From positions 4,774,001 through 4,838,000 of the forward strand of contig NZ_JAFW01000001.1 in the NCBI RefSeq assembly GCF_000526335.1: 64,000 nucleotides of DNA. The letters run 5' to 3'. Of this stretch, positions 41,309 to 50,463 are shown one piece after another. The notes under the pieces were generated by a model. It was not told the origin of the DNA. It did not search any database and was given only the letters and a program-made list of their open reading frames with translations. The position numbers and the translations under genes are program-made. This DNA comes from Arthrobacter sp. 31Y (GTDB taxonomy: Bacteria > Actinomycetota > Actinomycetes > Actinomycetales > Micrococcaceae). The first letter of the stretch is position 1. The number at the start of each line of letters is the position of its first letter.

Positions 41309-42559
41309 TCAGCCGAAGGAAGCAGGCCGGCCCGGCCATTCCTTACCAGCCCACGGGTCATAGTCCGCGATCAGCTCCTCCTGGGACGGGCGCCGGTCCT
41401 CGGGGATGTGGTGAAGATTCACCCGTACCCTGTACCAGAGGGAACTCGATCCCCGCATCCCGTCAATGAGGACGTCGGCCGGATGTAGCAGGGGAACAAC
41501 GTCCCCGTGCCGGTCCTTCCACTCCTCAAGTGCTGCCTCGGCCTCGGGCTTGGTCTTGGTCCGGGCCACCTCGATGAGCGGCATCACCGACACCCGGCGA
41601 CCCGATCCATCTCCGCTCCTAGGGGCTTTCTCGGGAGGTCCAAGCTCGGCAGCCAGGGTGAGAAGCCGGTCGAGTGAGCCGGCGGCGTCGTCGATGCCTG
41701 CGTGTGGGTCACCCAAGTCCGCGAAACGGGCGGGCACTGTCCGAACCGTAAACTGCTCCGGCCGTGCGGCGCGCACTTCTTCCCAGGTGAGCGGGGTTGA
41801 GACGCGGGCGTCGGGCCGCGAGCGAACCGAGTATGCGGAAGCTACGGTGCGGTCCTTGGCATTCTGGTTGAAGTCCACAAATACACTCTCACCCCGTTCC
41901 TCCTTCCACCACTTGGCCGTTGCCAGTCCGGGAGCACGGTTCTCCACTTCACGGGCAAGGGTTTCGGCGGCGAGGCGCACCTCCTTGTAGGACCACCGTG
42001 GTTCTATGCGGATCAGGATGTGGAGCCCGCGGGAGCCGCTGGTTTTGGGCCAGCCCACCAGCCCGACGTCGTCCAGGACCTCCCGTGCGACGTAGGCCGT
42101 GTCCACGATCCGGGACCAGTCGACTCCGGGCATGGGGTCCAGGTCAACCCGGAGCTCGTCGGGGTGATCAAGGTCCTCTGCGCGCACCGGGTGCGGGTTG
42201 AGATCCAGGCATCCCAGGTTCACCACCCATGCAAGGCCCGCGGCATCCCGGATCACCGTCTCCTCGGCGGAGGTACCGGAGGAGTAGTGGAGGGTTGCCG
42301 TGTCAATAAAGCCAGGGTGGTTCTCGGGCACTCGTTTCTGAAAGAACGGTTCGGCGTCGATGCCTTTGGGGAAGCGCTTGAGCACCATGGGACGTCCACC
42401 TGCACCGCGCAGTGCCCCTTCTGCAACGGCAAGGTAGTAGTTCACCAGATCGAGCTTGGTCAACCCTGGCTCGGGAAAAACCACCTTGTCCGGGTTGGAG
42501 ATGCGGACCTCTTGGCCGGCGATATCCAGGATCTCGGCCGGGGGCTTTGACGGGTTCAT
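41309..42559 (-). CDS. LigD-type polymerase/primase (AEP superfamily), stand-alone
   Basis: 416 residues. The archaeo-eukaryotic primase catalytic motif RVDLDPMPG (Asp139, Asp141) and SGSRGLHILI with its His are present; the later VFVDFNQN supplies the third Asp. The domain is the LigD PolDom used in non-homologous end joining. No ATP-ligase or nuclease domain is attached and no Ku or ligase gene is adjacent. The C-terminal ~80 residues (VSMPLIEVARTKTK onwards) form an extra region ending WPGRPASFG. It may act with a separate LigD elsewhere in the genome. Confidence 0.88.
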   Translation of the reverse strand: MNPSKPPAEILDIAGQEVRISNPDKVVFPEPGLTKLDLVNYYLAVAEGALRGAGGRPMVLKRFPKGIDAEPFFQKRVPENHPGFIDTATLHYSSGTSAEETVIRDAAGLAWVVNLGCLDLNPHPVRAEDLDHPDELRVDLDPMPGVDWSRIVDTAYVAREVLDDVGLVGWPKTSGSRGLHILIRIEPRWSYKEVRLAAETLAREVENRAPGLATAKWWKEERGESVFVDFNQNAKDRTVASAYSVRSRPDARVSTPLTWEEVRAARPEQFTVRTVPARFADLGDPHAGIDDAAGSLDRLLTLAAELGPPEKAPRSGDGSGRRVSVMPLIEVARTKTKPEAEAALEEWKDRHGDVVPLLHPADVLIDGMRGSSSLWYRVRVNLHHIPEDRRPSQEELIADYDPWAGKEWPGRPASFG

Positions 42560-42712
42560 GCGGCAACGCTAGCAATTACCAGCCCTCCCAGCCAGAGTGG
42601 CGGTGAAAAAAGCATAAAAGGGCTGAGAAATCGAGTCACTGAATTCGGCAACTGGCTTTAAAAATATAAGTAGGTATGGTGATGTCATAGCCAAATGCCG
42701 AAGGAGCAGAAA

Positions 42713-42847
42713 ATGTCTGGAAAATCACCGAGTCGTACCACTTCCAAAAAGACGGGTAAGACAATTCTCGAGAAACGTGCCGAAAAACGAGCTAAGGCTG
42801 AAGGCAGCGAAAACCTCTTTTCCAAACCAAGAAAAAACCAAAGGTAG
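42713..42847 (+). CDS. Small basic protein, 44 residues
   Basis: ATG 42713 is preceded by AAGGAG at ideal spacing. The product begins MSGKSPSRTTSKKTGKTILE and continues KRAEKRAKAEGSE, ending FSKPRKNQR: Lys/Arg-rich with an unstructured look. Similar small basic proteins occur in other Micrococcaceae in my recollection. Function unknown; nucleic-acid binding is a guess from charge. Confidence 0.6.
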   Translation: MSGKSPSRTTSKKTGKTILEKRAEKRAKAEGSENLFSKPRKNQR

Positions 42848-42953
42848 GTCCCTGGAGCGGCGGCTCGGCGCCCGAGAGGCTACAGCGCCCGAGCCTTGAG
42901 TTAAGTGTGCGGGAGCGGGCGCTGGAAAGTGTAAAGAATCGGAAATTGAAGAA

Positions 42954-43304
42954 ATGCAACAATTAATTACTGTTCTCATCATCCCTGCACGTCTCAATGA
43001 GCGGATTCGGATGGAACGAATTGAACCCGCAATGGAAATGCACCAATCACTCGTGGAGGGAAATGTTGAAGCAATCTCCGGCCGTGGATGGCACGTTTTC
43101 TTGAACGACCGGGCCATCCACATTCCGTTACCCCTGAACCCGCGGGCAGAGGTCTTGATCCGCGAGGCAGGAACGCCCATGGAGGACACCGTCAGCGGCA
43201 CTGCCGTTTTCCTCGGTCATGGGAGAAGCGGCACGGATCAGGATGTGCCGGGTCATCTGTTGAGCTTGGCGGAGCGCCTCTTCGAGGCTCGGCTGGCAGC
43301 TTAA
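42954..43304 (+). CDS. Hypothetical protein, DUF3846-like
   Basis: 116 residues starting MQQLITVLIIPARLNERIRM. The pattern (VEAISGRGWHVFLNDRAIHI, PLPLNPRAEVLIREAG, then TVSGTAVFLG) resembles DUF3846 proteins, small alpha/beta proteins found in plasmids, phages and soil actinobacteria. The upstream sequence is A-rich with only a weak GAAG ribosome site. Function unknown. Confidence 0.65.
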   Translation: MQQLITVLIIPARLNERIRMERIEPAMEMHQSLVEGNVEAISGRGWHVFLNDRAIHIPLPLNPRAEVLIREAGTPMEDTVSGTAVFLGHGRSGTDQDVPGHLLSLAERLFEARLAA

Positions 43305-43391
43305 GTACCGGGCGTTCCAAGGTGAGGCCGGGACAGGCCGACTATATTGGCCCTGTCAGCCCACCACCACCATTGAGGGAGCCTGCACACC

Positions 43392-45140
43392 ATGGCCAAG
43401 GAACTTGCCACCCAACTCATCGAACAACTCCAGGCTGCCGGGGTGCAGCGTATCTACGGAATTGTGGGCGACAGCCTGAATCCAATCGTGGACGCTGTCC
43501 GGCAAACAGGCGGCTCCGCGAAGGGCGGCATCGATTGGATCCATGTCCGCCACGAGGAAGCTGCTGCCTTTGCTGCTGCTGCAGAAGCTCAATTGACGGG
43601 AAAACTGGCGGTCTGCGCAGGGTCATGCGGCCCGGGCAACCTGCACCTGATCAATGGTTTGTATGACGCCAACCGCACCGGAGCGCCGGTGCTGGCCATC
43701 GCCTCACACATCCCCAGCAAGCAGATTGGCAGTGGCTTCTTCCAGGAAACCCATCCGGACCGCCTTTTCAACGAGTGCTCCGTGTACTCGGAAATGATCA
43801 GTACCGCCGAGCAAGCACCGCGGGTGATGCACAGTGCCATCCAGAATGCCTTAGGTCTTGGGGGAGTCGCAGTAGTCACCCTGCCGGGCGACATTGCCGG
43901 GCTTGAGGCTACGGCTCCAACCCCGCTTCCGGCCACCTTCCGCCCGGCCGCCTTGATTCCGGATCCGGCAAGCGTCCGCGAACTGGCGGACGCCATAAAC
44001 GACGCCGGGAAAGTTGCCATTTTTGCTGGCGCAGGCGTGGAGGGCGCCCATGACGAGCTGATCGCCTTGGCTGAACTGATCAACGCCCCCATCGGCCACT
44101 CCCTGCGAGGCAAGGACTTCGTCCAGTACAACAACCCCTTCGATATTGGGATGACCGGGCTGCTCGGCTATGGCGCGGCGGCTGAAGGCATTGACGACGC
44201 GGACTTGCTGATCCTGCTTGGCACCGACTTTCCCTATGACCAATTTCTCCCTGACACCCGGACGGCCCAGGTTGACCGGGCCGCACAGCGGCTGGGGCGG
44301 CGGACCGACGTCGACGTTGCCGTTCATGGCGACGTCTTGCCAACACTGACGGCGCTGCTGCCGTTGGTGACCCCGAAGAAGAGCCGGCGCTTCCTTGACC
44401 AGATGCTGAAGAAGCATGACCGCCTGATGAACAAAGCCGTGGGCGCCTACACGCGCAAGGTGGAGAAAAAACAGCCCATCCACCCTGAATACGCAGCGTC
44501 GCTGCTTGACCAAGTTGCGGCCGAGGATGCTATTTTCACGGCCGATACCGGCATGTGCAACGTCTGGACGGCGCGCTACATCAACCCATTGGGCACACGG
44601 CGGCTGATTGGCTCGTACCTCCACGGGTCCATGGCCAACGCGCTCCCGCACGCGATTGGCGCGCAGGTGGCTTATCCCGGACGCCAGGTAATTTCCGTAT
44701 CCGGAGATGGCGGACTGTCCATGCTGCTGGGCGAGCTGATCACCGTGGCCGCGCACCAGCTGCCGGTGAACGTGGTGGTCTTCAATAACTCAACCCTGGG
44801 CATGGTCAAGCTGGAGATGCTGGTGGATGGCCTTCCTGACTTCGGTGTGGACGTACCGGACGCCAACTATGCCGCGGTGGCCAAGGCCTTGGGCTTCCAC
44901 TCCGTCCGGGTCACGGATCCGGCTGACATCGAAGCGGCGTACCGGGCTGCGTTTGCCCATCCTGGTCCGTCATTGGTGGAGCTCATCACCGACCCCAATG
45001 CGCTGTCCATCCCACCGAAGATTTCCGGTTCCCAGGTCATCGGCTTTGCCACGGCCATGTCCAAAGTGGTGTTGAACCGTGGTGCCGGCGAGGCTGTCAG
45101 CATGGCCCGCAGCAACTTGCGGAACATTCCCCGGCGTTAG
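43392..45140 (+). CDS. poxB: Pyruvate dehydrogenase (quinone)/pyruvate oxidase
   Basis: 582 residues, a ThDP-dependent enzyme. The N-terminal Pyr domain carries the catalytic Glu (IHVRHEEAAAFAAAA), and the PP domain carries the GDGGLSMLLGELITVA...NNST ThDP/Mg motif. GPGNLHLINGLYDANRTGAP is typical of PoxB rather than acetolactate synthase. It oxidatively decarboxylates pyruvate to acetate and CO2 at the membrane with quinone as acceptor, usually in stationary phase. The stop codon directly abuts the convergent UvrA-like gene. Confidence 0.92.
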   Translation: MAKELATQLIEQLQAAGVQRIYGIVGDSLNPIVDAVRQTGGSAKGGIDWIHVRHEEAAAFAAAAEAQLTGKLAVCAGSCGPGNLHLINGLYDANRTGAPVLAIASHIPSKQIGSGFFQETHPDRLFNECSVYSEMISTAEQAPRVMHSAIQNALGLGGVAVVTLPGDIAGLEATAPTPLPATFRPAALIPDPASVRELADAINDAGKVAIFAGAGVEGAHDELIALAELINAPIGHSLRGKDFVQYNNPFDIGMTGLLGYGAAAEGIDDADLLILLGTDFPYDQFLPDTRTAQVDRAAQRLGRRTDVDVAVHGDVLPTLTALLPLVTPKKSRRFLDQMLKKHDRLMNKAVGAYTRKVEKKQPIHPEYAASLLDQVAAEDAIFTADTGMCNVWTARYINPLGTRRLIGSYLHGSMANALPHAIGAQVAYPGRQVISVSGDGGLSMLLGELITVAAHQLPVNVVVFNNSTLGMVKLEMLVDGLPDFGVDVPDANYAAVAKALGFHSVRVTDPADIEAAYRAAFAHPGPSLVELITDPNALSIPPKISGSQVIGFATAMSKVVLNRGAGEAVSMARSNLRNIPRR

Positions 45141-45151
45141 CTACAGCCGGG
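45130..45151. terminator. Small hairpin spanning two abutting stop codons
   Basis: CCCGGC and GCCGGG pair around a 10-nt loop that contains TAGCTA, the stop codons of poxB and the convergent UvrA-like gene. It could serve as a weak bidirectional terminator, since there is no intergenic space at all. Confidence 0.35.
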
Positions 45152-47705
45152 TGGCGGCGGCGAGGTAGGGTGCTGTCCGGCTGGCTTCGGAACGCGCGAC
45201 GACGGCCGGCGGGCCTGCGACCATAATCCCGCCGCCGGCGTCGCCCCCGCCCGGACCTAGATCGATCACCCAGTCGGCGCCCGCGACCACGTCCATCTCA
45301 TGCTCCACCACGACCACCGTGTTGCCGGCGTCCACCAGCCTGTGCAATTGGGCCATGAGAAGTTGGACGTCGGCAGGGTGCAGACCGGTGGTGGGCTCGT
45401 CCAGCAAATACAAAGTGTGGCCGCGTTGGATCCGTTGCAGCTCGGAGGCGAGTTTGATGCGCTGGGCTTCACCCCCGGACAGCTCCGTGGCGGGTTGGCC
45501 CAGCCGCAGATAGCCCAAGCCCACCTCGCGAAGGGTTTGGAGACTGCGGGCAACGCCGGGGAGATCAGCCAGGAATTCGGAGGCTGCGTTCACGGTCATG
45601 CCCAGGACCTCGGCAATATTGCGTCCACGGTAGGTAACTTCCAGCGTTTCAGGATTGAATCGCGATCCGTGGCATTCGGGACAGGGGCCGTAGCTCCCCG
45701 GCAGGAAAAGCAGTTCCACGGCAACAAAGCCCTCTCCCTGGCAGGTTTCACAGCGGCCGCCGGCCACGTTGAAGGAGAAGCGTCCAGCTCCGAAGCCACG
45801 GGAACGCGCGCCCTGAGTGGCGGCGAATTCCTTCCGGACTCCGTCGAAGAGCCCTGTGTAGGTGGCAAGGTTGGAGCGAGGTGTCCGGCCAATGGGCTTC
45901 TGGTCGACCTTCACCAGCCGATCCAACTGGTGAAGCCCGGAAACCAGGCCCACAGCGTCCGGGATGTCTGAATCGAGGGTTTCCGGATGCAGCGCTGCCC
46001 CCACCACCTCAGCAAGAACGTGGCTGACCAAGGTGGACTTACCCGAGCCGGACACGCCTGTCACTGCAGTCAGCACGCCCAACGGGAACTCAGCGTGAAC
46101 GTCGCGAAGGTTGTGCCTGTTGATGTTCTCTAAGGTGAGCCATTCTTTTGTTGTCCGGGGCGAGGCGGACCCGGCCACGGCGGTGACCAAACCGTCGTCG
46201 TGAGTTTCGTCAGCACCCTCGGCAGCGCCGCGGCCCTCAGGGAACAGGAAGGGCCGCGTCACGGAGTCTTGAACATCTGCCAGTCCGGCCACAGGGCCGC
46301 TGTAGAGGATTTGTCCTCCACCCTCGCCTGCGAGCGGCCCAACATCAACCAACCAGTCGGCTGCCCTGACCAGGTCCATGTTGTGTTCCACCACGAACAC
46401 AGAGTTACCGGAGCTTTTAAGCTGGTCCAGCACGGCAAGGAGCGGCTCGGCATCGGCCGGATGAAGCCCGGCAGACGGTTCGTCAAGCACATAAATGACG
46501 CCGAAAAGCCCGGAACGCAGCTGCGTGGCTATCCGGAGTCGTTGCATTTCCCCGGGGGAGAGCGTGGGCGTGGGGCGACCCAGCGCCAAGTAACCCAGCC
46601 CCAGATCAAGGAGTACCGTGATCCTGCCCAGCAGATCGCGGGTGATGGCGAGGGCTACCTCGTTGACTTCACCGGAGGTCTGGGTGCGTGAGGCTGTGCT
46701 GGCTGCCGTCAACTGCGTGGTGGGGCGGATGATGTCGGCCAGCTCGGTCATTGGCAGGGAATTGAGTTCGGCGATGTTTTTTCCGGCGAAGGTGACAGCA
46801 AGTGCGTCCGGGCGGAGTCCGCTGCCACCGCATTGCGGGCACTGCCCTGTTTCCATGAAGCGCAACACCCTGTCACGCATCGTGGAGCTTTTTGAGTCGG
46901 CCAAGGTGTGCAGTACGTAGCTTTTGGCGCTCCAGAACCGGCCTTTGTACGGCTTGGCGACTCGGTCGCGTTGCGGCGTAACTTCCACTACGGGCTGCTC
47001 GTCGGTGAAGAGGATCCAGTCGCGGTCGCTTTTGGGGAGCTTCCGCCATGGCGTGTCGACGTCATAGCCCAGGTGCGTGAGGATGTCACGGAGGTTCTTG
47101 CCTTGCCAGGCGCCGGGCCACGCGGCGATCGCACCATCCCGGATGCTGAGCGAAGGGTCGGGAACCAAGGACTCTTCCGTGACGGTGTGGGCAACACCCA
47201 GTCCATGGCACTCGGGGCAAGCGCCGGCAGCAGTATTGGGGGAGAACGCATCAGAGTCCAGTTGGCTGGCACCTTCAGGGTAACTTCCGGCCCGGGAGAA
47301 GAGCATGCGCAGTGAGTTGGACAGTGTGGTCAGCGTTCCAACACTGGACCGTGCGGTTGCCGTGCCGCGGCGCTGTTGAAGGGCGACGGCGGGAGGCAGC
47401 CCCGTGATGGACTCCACCTTGGGGTTATGGCCCTGTTGGATGAGGCGCCGGGCATAAGGTGCCACGGATTCGAAGTACCGGCGTTGGGCTTCGGCAAAAA
47501 TGGTGCCGAACGCCAAGGATGATTTTCCGGAGCCTGAGACTCCGGTGAACGCAACAATTGCGTCGCGGGGCACGTCCACGTCCACGTTTCGAAGGTTGTT
47601 CTCGCGGGCTCCACGGACCCTGACGAATCCGTCCTCAGGCTCTGCCGACTGCGGTTTTGGCTGGTTGCTACCGGGCTGCCGGGCGATTGTCAGTTCACTG
47701 TCCAT
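45141..47705 (-). CDS. UvrA-like ABC protein (short UvrA paralogue)
   Basis: 854 residues from ATG 47705 ([10 protein letters not shown]); a GTG at 47759 without an RBS is possible. It has two ABC modules with Walker [14 protein letters not shown] and [13 protein letters not shown], UvrA signatures ([16 protein letters not shown]) and zinc cysteines ([33 protein letters not shown]). At about 855 residues it is roughly 100 shorter than housekeeping UvrA, as in UvrA2/DrrC-like paralogues linked to DNA-damage tolerance or drug resistance. Not the main excinuclease subunit, on length. Confidence 0.88.
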   Translation of the reverse strand: MDSELTIARQPGSNQPKPQSAEPEDGFVRVRGARENNLRNVDVDVPRDAIVAFTGVSGSGKSSLAFGTIFAEAQRRYFESVAPYARRLIQQGHNPKVESITGLPPAVALQQRRGTATARSSVGTLTTLSNSLRMLFSRAGSYPEGASQLDSDAFSPNTAAGACPECHGLGVAHTVTEESLVPDPSLSIRDGAIAAWPGAWQGKNLRDILTHLGYDVDTPWRKLPKSDRDWILFTDEQPVVEVTPQRDRVAKPYKGRFWSAKSYVLHTLADSKSSTMRDRVLRFMETGQCPQCGGSGLRPDALAVTFAGKNIAELNSLPMTELADIIRPTTQLTAASTASRTQTSGEVNEVALAITRDLLGRITVLLDLGLGYLALGRPTPTLSPGEMQRLRIATQLRSGLFGVIYVLDEPSAGLHPADAEPLLAVLDQLKSSGNSVFVVEHNMDLVRAADWLVDVGPLAGEGGGQILYSGPVAGLADVQDSVTRPFLFPEGRGAAEGADETHDDGLVTAVAGSASPRTTKEWLTLENINRHNLRDVHAEFPLGVLTAVTGVSGSGKSTLVSHVLAEVVGAALHPETLDSDIPDAVGLVSGLHQLDRLVKVDQKPIGRTPRSNLATYTGLFDGVRKEFAATQGARSRGFGAGRFSFNVAGGRCETCQGEGFVAVELLFLPGSYGPCPECHGSRFNPETLEVTYRGRNIAEVLGMTVNAASEFLADLPGVARSLQTLREVGLGYLRLGQPATELSGGEAQRIKLASELQRIQRGHTLYLLDEPTTGLHPADVQLLMAQLHRLVDAGNTVVVVEHEMDVVAGADWVIDLGPGGGDAGGGIMVAGPPAVVARSEASRTAPYLAAATRL

Positions 47706-47779
47706 TGATATGACTCTATCGGCCCCGAACGGGCGCGCACACTCCTGACTCCGGAACACGCGGTTGCCGCGGAGGGACT

Positions 47780-48604
47780 TCAGCGCATCCGTACGCTCTC
47801 GCTGGGGCCCGCGTTGTAGCCGAGGTTTCGGGACACCGCCCTAGCTGTGGCCTGCACTGCAGGCGCCAAAACATTGGGCGGCGTCGTGCCGTCGGGAACC
47901 ACGATGGACAGCGCAGCCACCACCAGCCCTTCGGCACCGAAGATCGGTGAAGCAACCGACACTGTGCGCGACGGCGCCGTTCTCCGGATCATGGCCAGGC
48001 CCGTTCGCCGCACATCGGACAAAGTGCGCCGCAATTGACCTTCAGGCATGGACTCCACGCCCACCTCAAGGTCTGGAGGCTGGTTGATGACTGATTCCTG
48101 GAATGCTGCTTCGGCCCCCGACAACAGGACCAGGCCCACCGCCGTCGACCTCAGCGGCGCACGTCCACCCACGCGATAGGCAACTTCGGTTGCTTCCTTG
48201 GAAGACAGCCGTTCGATCAGGACTGCTTCGTTCTTGTCGCGTACGGCCAGCAGTACGTGGTGGCGGGTCACTGCGAAGAGGTCCTCGAGGTAGGGCAGCG
48301 CGATTTCGCGGACGCCGTGACCTCGGGGCGATAGTGATGCCACTTCCCACAAGCGGACGCCCACTACGTAGCGGCCATCCTCCAGCCGTTCCAGGGCGCC
48401 CCACGCAACCAACCGCGCGATGAGGCGCAGGGCGGTGGGGGCTGGCATGTCAGCGAGTCGCGCCATTTCGGATAACGTCAACGCCCGACGCCGGTCACTG
48501 AAGACGGCGAGCAGGCTCAAGGCGCGGTCAATGACGGGTTCGCCCTGTTTGGGCCGCTTGCCGCGCTGGGGTTTTTCGGGTGGACTTCCCTCTTCCATGG
48601 GCAA
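47780..48604 (-). CDS. IclR-family regulator of the flavonoid locus
   Basis: 274 residues; TTG 48604 has AAAGGA at good spacing, and ATG 48598 is a possible alternative. The HTH (VIDRALSLLAVFSDRRRALT, LSEMARLADMPAPTALRLIA) and IclR effector domain (LLAVRDKNEAVLIERLSSKE, APLRSTAVGLVLL) are canonical. It is divergent from the ABC importer and aromatic catabolic genes. A 15-bp inverted repeat in its own upstream region recurs before two other units of the cluster, so it probably controls the whole locus and itself. Confidence 0.9.
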   Translation of the reverse strand: MPMEEGSPPEKPQRGKRPKQGEPVIDRALSLLAVFSDRRRALTLSEMARLADMPAPTALRLIARLVAWGALERLEDGRYVVGVRLWEVASLSPRGHGVREIALPYLEDLFAVTRHHVLLAVRDKNEAVLIERLSSKEATEVAYRVGGRAPLRSTAVGLVLLSGAEAAFQESVINQPPDLEVGVESMPEGQLRRTLSDVRRTGLAMIRRTAPSRTVSVASPIFGAEGLVVAALSIVVPDGTTPPNVLAPAVQATARAVSRNLGYNAGPSESVRMR

Positions 48605-48652
48605 GAATCTGAATCCTTTCAGCGCGAACTAGTGACCTCCACCACAATACTG

Positions 48653-48667
48653 TTTCAACCATTGAAA
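48653..48667. promoter_or_regulatory. Candidate IclR operator, site 1
   Basis: TTTCAA-CCA-TTGAAA, a perfect 6-bp dyad in the divergent region between the IclR gene and the ABC binding-protein gene. It shares the pattern TTTCAAYSATTGRAA with sites at 55504 and 61579. Confidence 0.65.
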
Positions 48668-48841
48668 TTCACGTGGGGCAAAATGCTGCCCGCCTACGAC
48701 TCTTGAAGAAGCCGGTTACCGGAAGCCATCTGACGAGAGGGCGCCGACGGATCGGTCCGAACAGGTCACAGCCGACCATGTCCAGGCCGCCGGTCCCACA
48801 TCTCGACTCACGATTCCCTCACGAATGCGAAGGCGCAGCAC

Positions 48842-50398
48842 ATGAATCTCCTCACCTCACCTGCACGTCGGAGCGCGGCCGTCCTGGCCGGGGCGCTCCT
48901 CCTGGGATCCCTGTCAGCATGTGGCGGCGGTTCAGCAGCCACGTCCTCCGTGGACAAGAGCACGCTCACCATCGCCACCGACAGCGACAGCGCATCGTTC
49001 GGCTACGATCCGTTGCGGGTCTCGGACGCCCAGCGGCAATTCTTCGAAGGCCTGTACGAGAACCTGATGACCCTGCAGCCCGACGGCAGCGTCGGTCCGG
49101 GCCTGGCCAAGGAATTCAGCTACAGCGCGGACAATACGGTCCTCACCTTGACCCTCAAGGAAGGCGTGACCTTCACGGACGGCTCCACGCTGGATGCCGC
49201 GTTGGTCAAGGCCAACCTGGATCGACGCAGCGATACTGCCCTCAGCGCCTACTCCGCCATCGCCAAGGGTGGAGCGCAGGAGATTGCCACTGTTGACGTC
49301 GTCAACCCCGCCCAGGTGGCCATCACGTTCGCCAAGGCGCAGCCGGGCTTCGAGAAGAACCTGACCTCCACTTTGGGAATGATCGTGGGCAAGAACGCAG
49401 TCACTGACACCGCGAGCCTGGCCACCACCCCTGATGGCTCCGGTCCCTACACTTTGGACAGCGCCACAACCGTCAAGGGCAACAAGTACGTGTTCACCAA
49501 GAACGAGAAGAACGCGGATGCCTCCAAGTACCCCTACAACAAAATCACCTTCAGCGTCATCATGGATCCCCAAGCCCGGGCAAATGCACTGGTGTCCGGC
49601 CAAGCGGATGTTGCCTCACTGACCTCTCCCACAGTGGACTTCGCCAAGTCCAAGGGCGTGGGCGTGTCCCAAATTGGCGGCACCGTCCAGACCATGATCT
49701 CGTTCGACAAGACCGGTAAGTCATCGCCGGCCTTCGCCAGCGAGAAAGTCCGCCAGGCCTTCCAGTACGCCATCAACCGCAAGGCACTGGTGGATGCCCT
49801 CCACAAGGGCGATATCCCTGCATGGAACGCACTGCCCAAGGATTCGGCAGGCTTCACCGAGGAACTGAACAGCACCTACGCCTACGATCCCGCCAAGGCG
49901 AAAAGCCTCCTGGCCGAGGCCGGCTACGCCGACGGCTTCGATTTCACCATTATCGCCAGCGCCCAGACGCAGACGGACCTTCAGGCCGTCCAGAAGGACC
50001 TTGCCGCAGTGGGAATAACCATGAACGTCAAACTGGCAGCATCTACGGATGAAGCATTCGCTGCAGTGGCAACCACCCCGCTGGGCTACGCCCCCATGGG
50101 CTGGGACAACCCGGTAGGACTGATGTACGGCGCGATCCTCAGCGGTTTCACCAACGTCCAGAAGGCTACGGACGATCAGCTGAACGCGGCCACCGCCGAA
50201 GCAGCAGCAGCCAAGGACGACGCCGCCAAGAAGACCGCGTTGACCAAGCTCAACACCCGCTTGGTGGAGTCCGGCTGGATGATCCCGCTGTACGAGTCCC
50301 TCACCAACCAGGGCTACAACACCACGAAGGTCCAGCAAGTGAAGTACGCCGGCAGCAACGTCTACCCGTTGCTCTCCTCCTACGCACCCACCAACTGA
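48842..50398 (+). CDS. Family-5 ABC substrate-binding lipoprotein (flavonoid locus)
   Basis: 518 residues. The lipoprotein signal ends LGSLSAC. Family-5 features: YENLMTLQPDGSVGPGLAKE, the TLTLKEGVTFTDGSTLDA segment and EKVRQAFQYAINRKALVDAL. The operon and its partner genes (rhamnosidase, quercetinase-like enzyme, aromatic monooxygenase) suggest it captures a flavonol glycoside or aglycone breakdown product rather than peptides; this is inference. A hairpin separates it from the first permease gene. Confidence 0.85.
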   Translation: MNLLTSPARRSAAVLAGALLLGSLSACGGGSAATSSVDKSTLTIATDSDSASFGYDPLRVSDAQRQFFEGLYENLMTLQPDGSVGPGLAKEFSYSADNTVLTLTLKEGVTFTDGSTLDAALVKANLDRRSDTALSAYSAIAKGGAQEIATVDVVNPAQVAITFAKAQPGFEKNLTSTLGMIVGKNAVTDTASLATTPDGSGPYTLDSATTVKGNKYVFTKNEKNADASKYPYNKITFSVIMDPQARANALVSGQADVASLTSPTVDFAKSKGVGVSQIGGTVQTMISFDKTGKSSPAFASEKVRQAFQYAINRKALVDALHKGDIPAWNALPKDSAGFTEELNSTYAYDPAKAKSLLAEAGYADGFDFTIIASAQTQTDLQAVQKDLAAVGITMNVKLAASTDEAFAAVATTPLGYAPMGWDNPVGLMYGAILSGFTNVQKATDDQLNAATAEAAAAKDDAAKKTALTKLNTRLVESGWMIPLYESLTNQGYNTTKVQQVKYAGSNVYPLLSSYAPTN

Positions 50399-50408
50399 TC
50401 CACCACTA

Positions 50409-50445
50409 GGCCGGGCGCCTGTTCCCCAAGGACTGGCGTCCGGCC
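50409..50445 (+). other. Intergenic hairpin between binding-protein and permease genes
   Basis: GGCCGGGCGCC and GGCGTCCGGCC form an 11-bp stem with one G-U pair and a 15-nt loop. Same position as the hairpin at 9909-9958 in the fructan operon, and without a T-run. Confidence 0.55.
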
Positions 50446-50463
50446 CGACCAATGGAGGTCACC

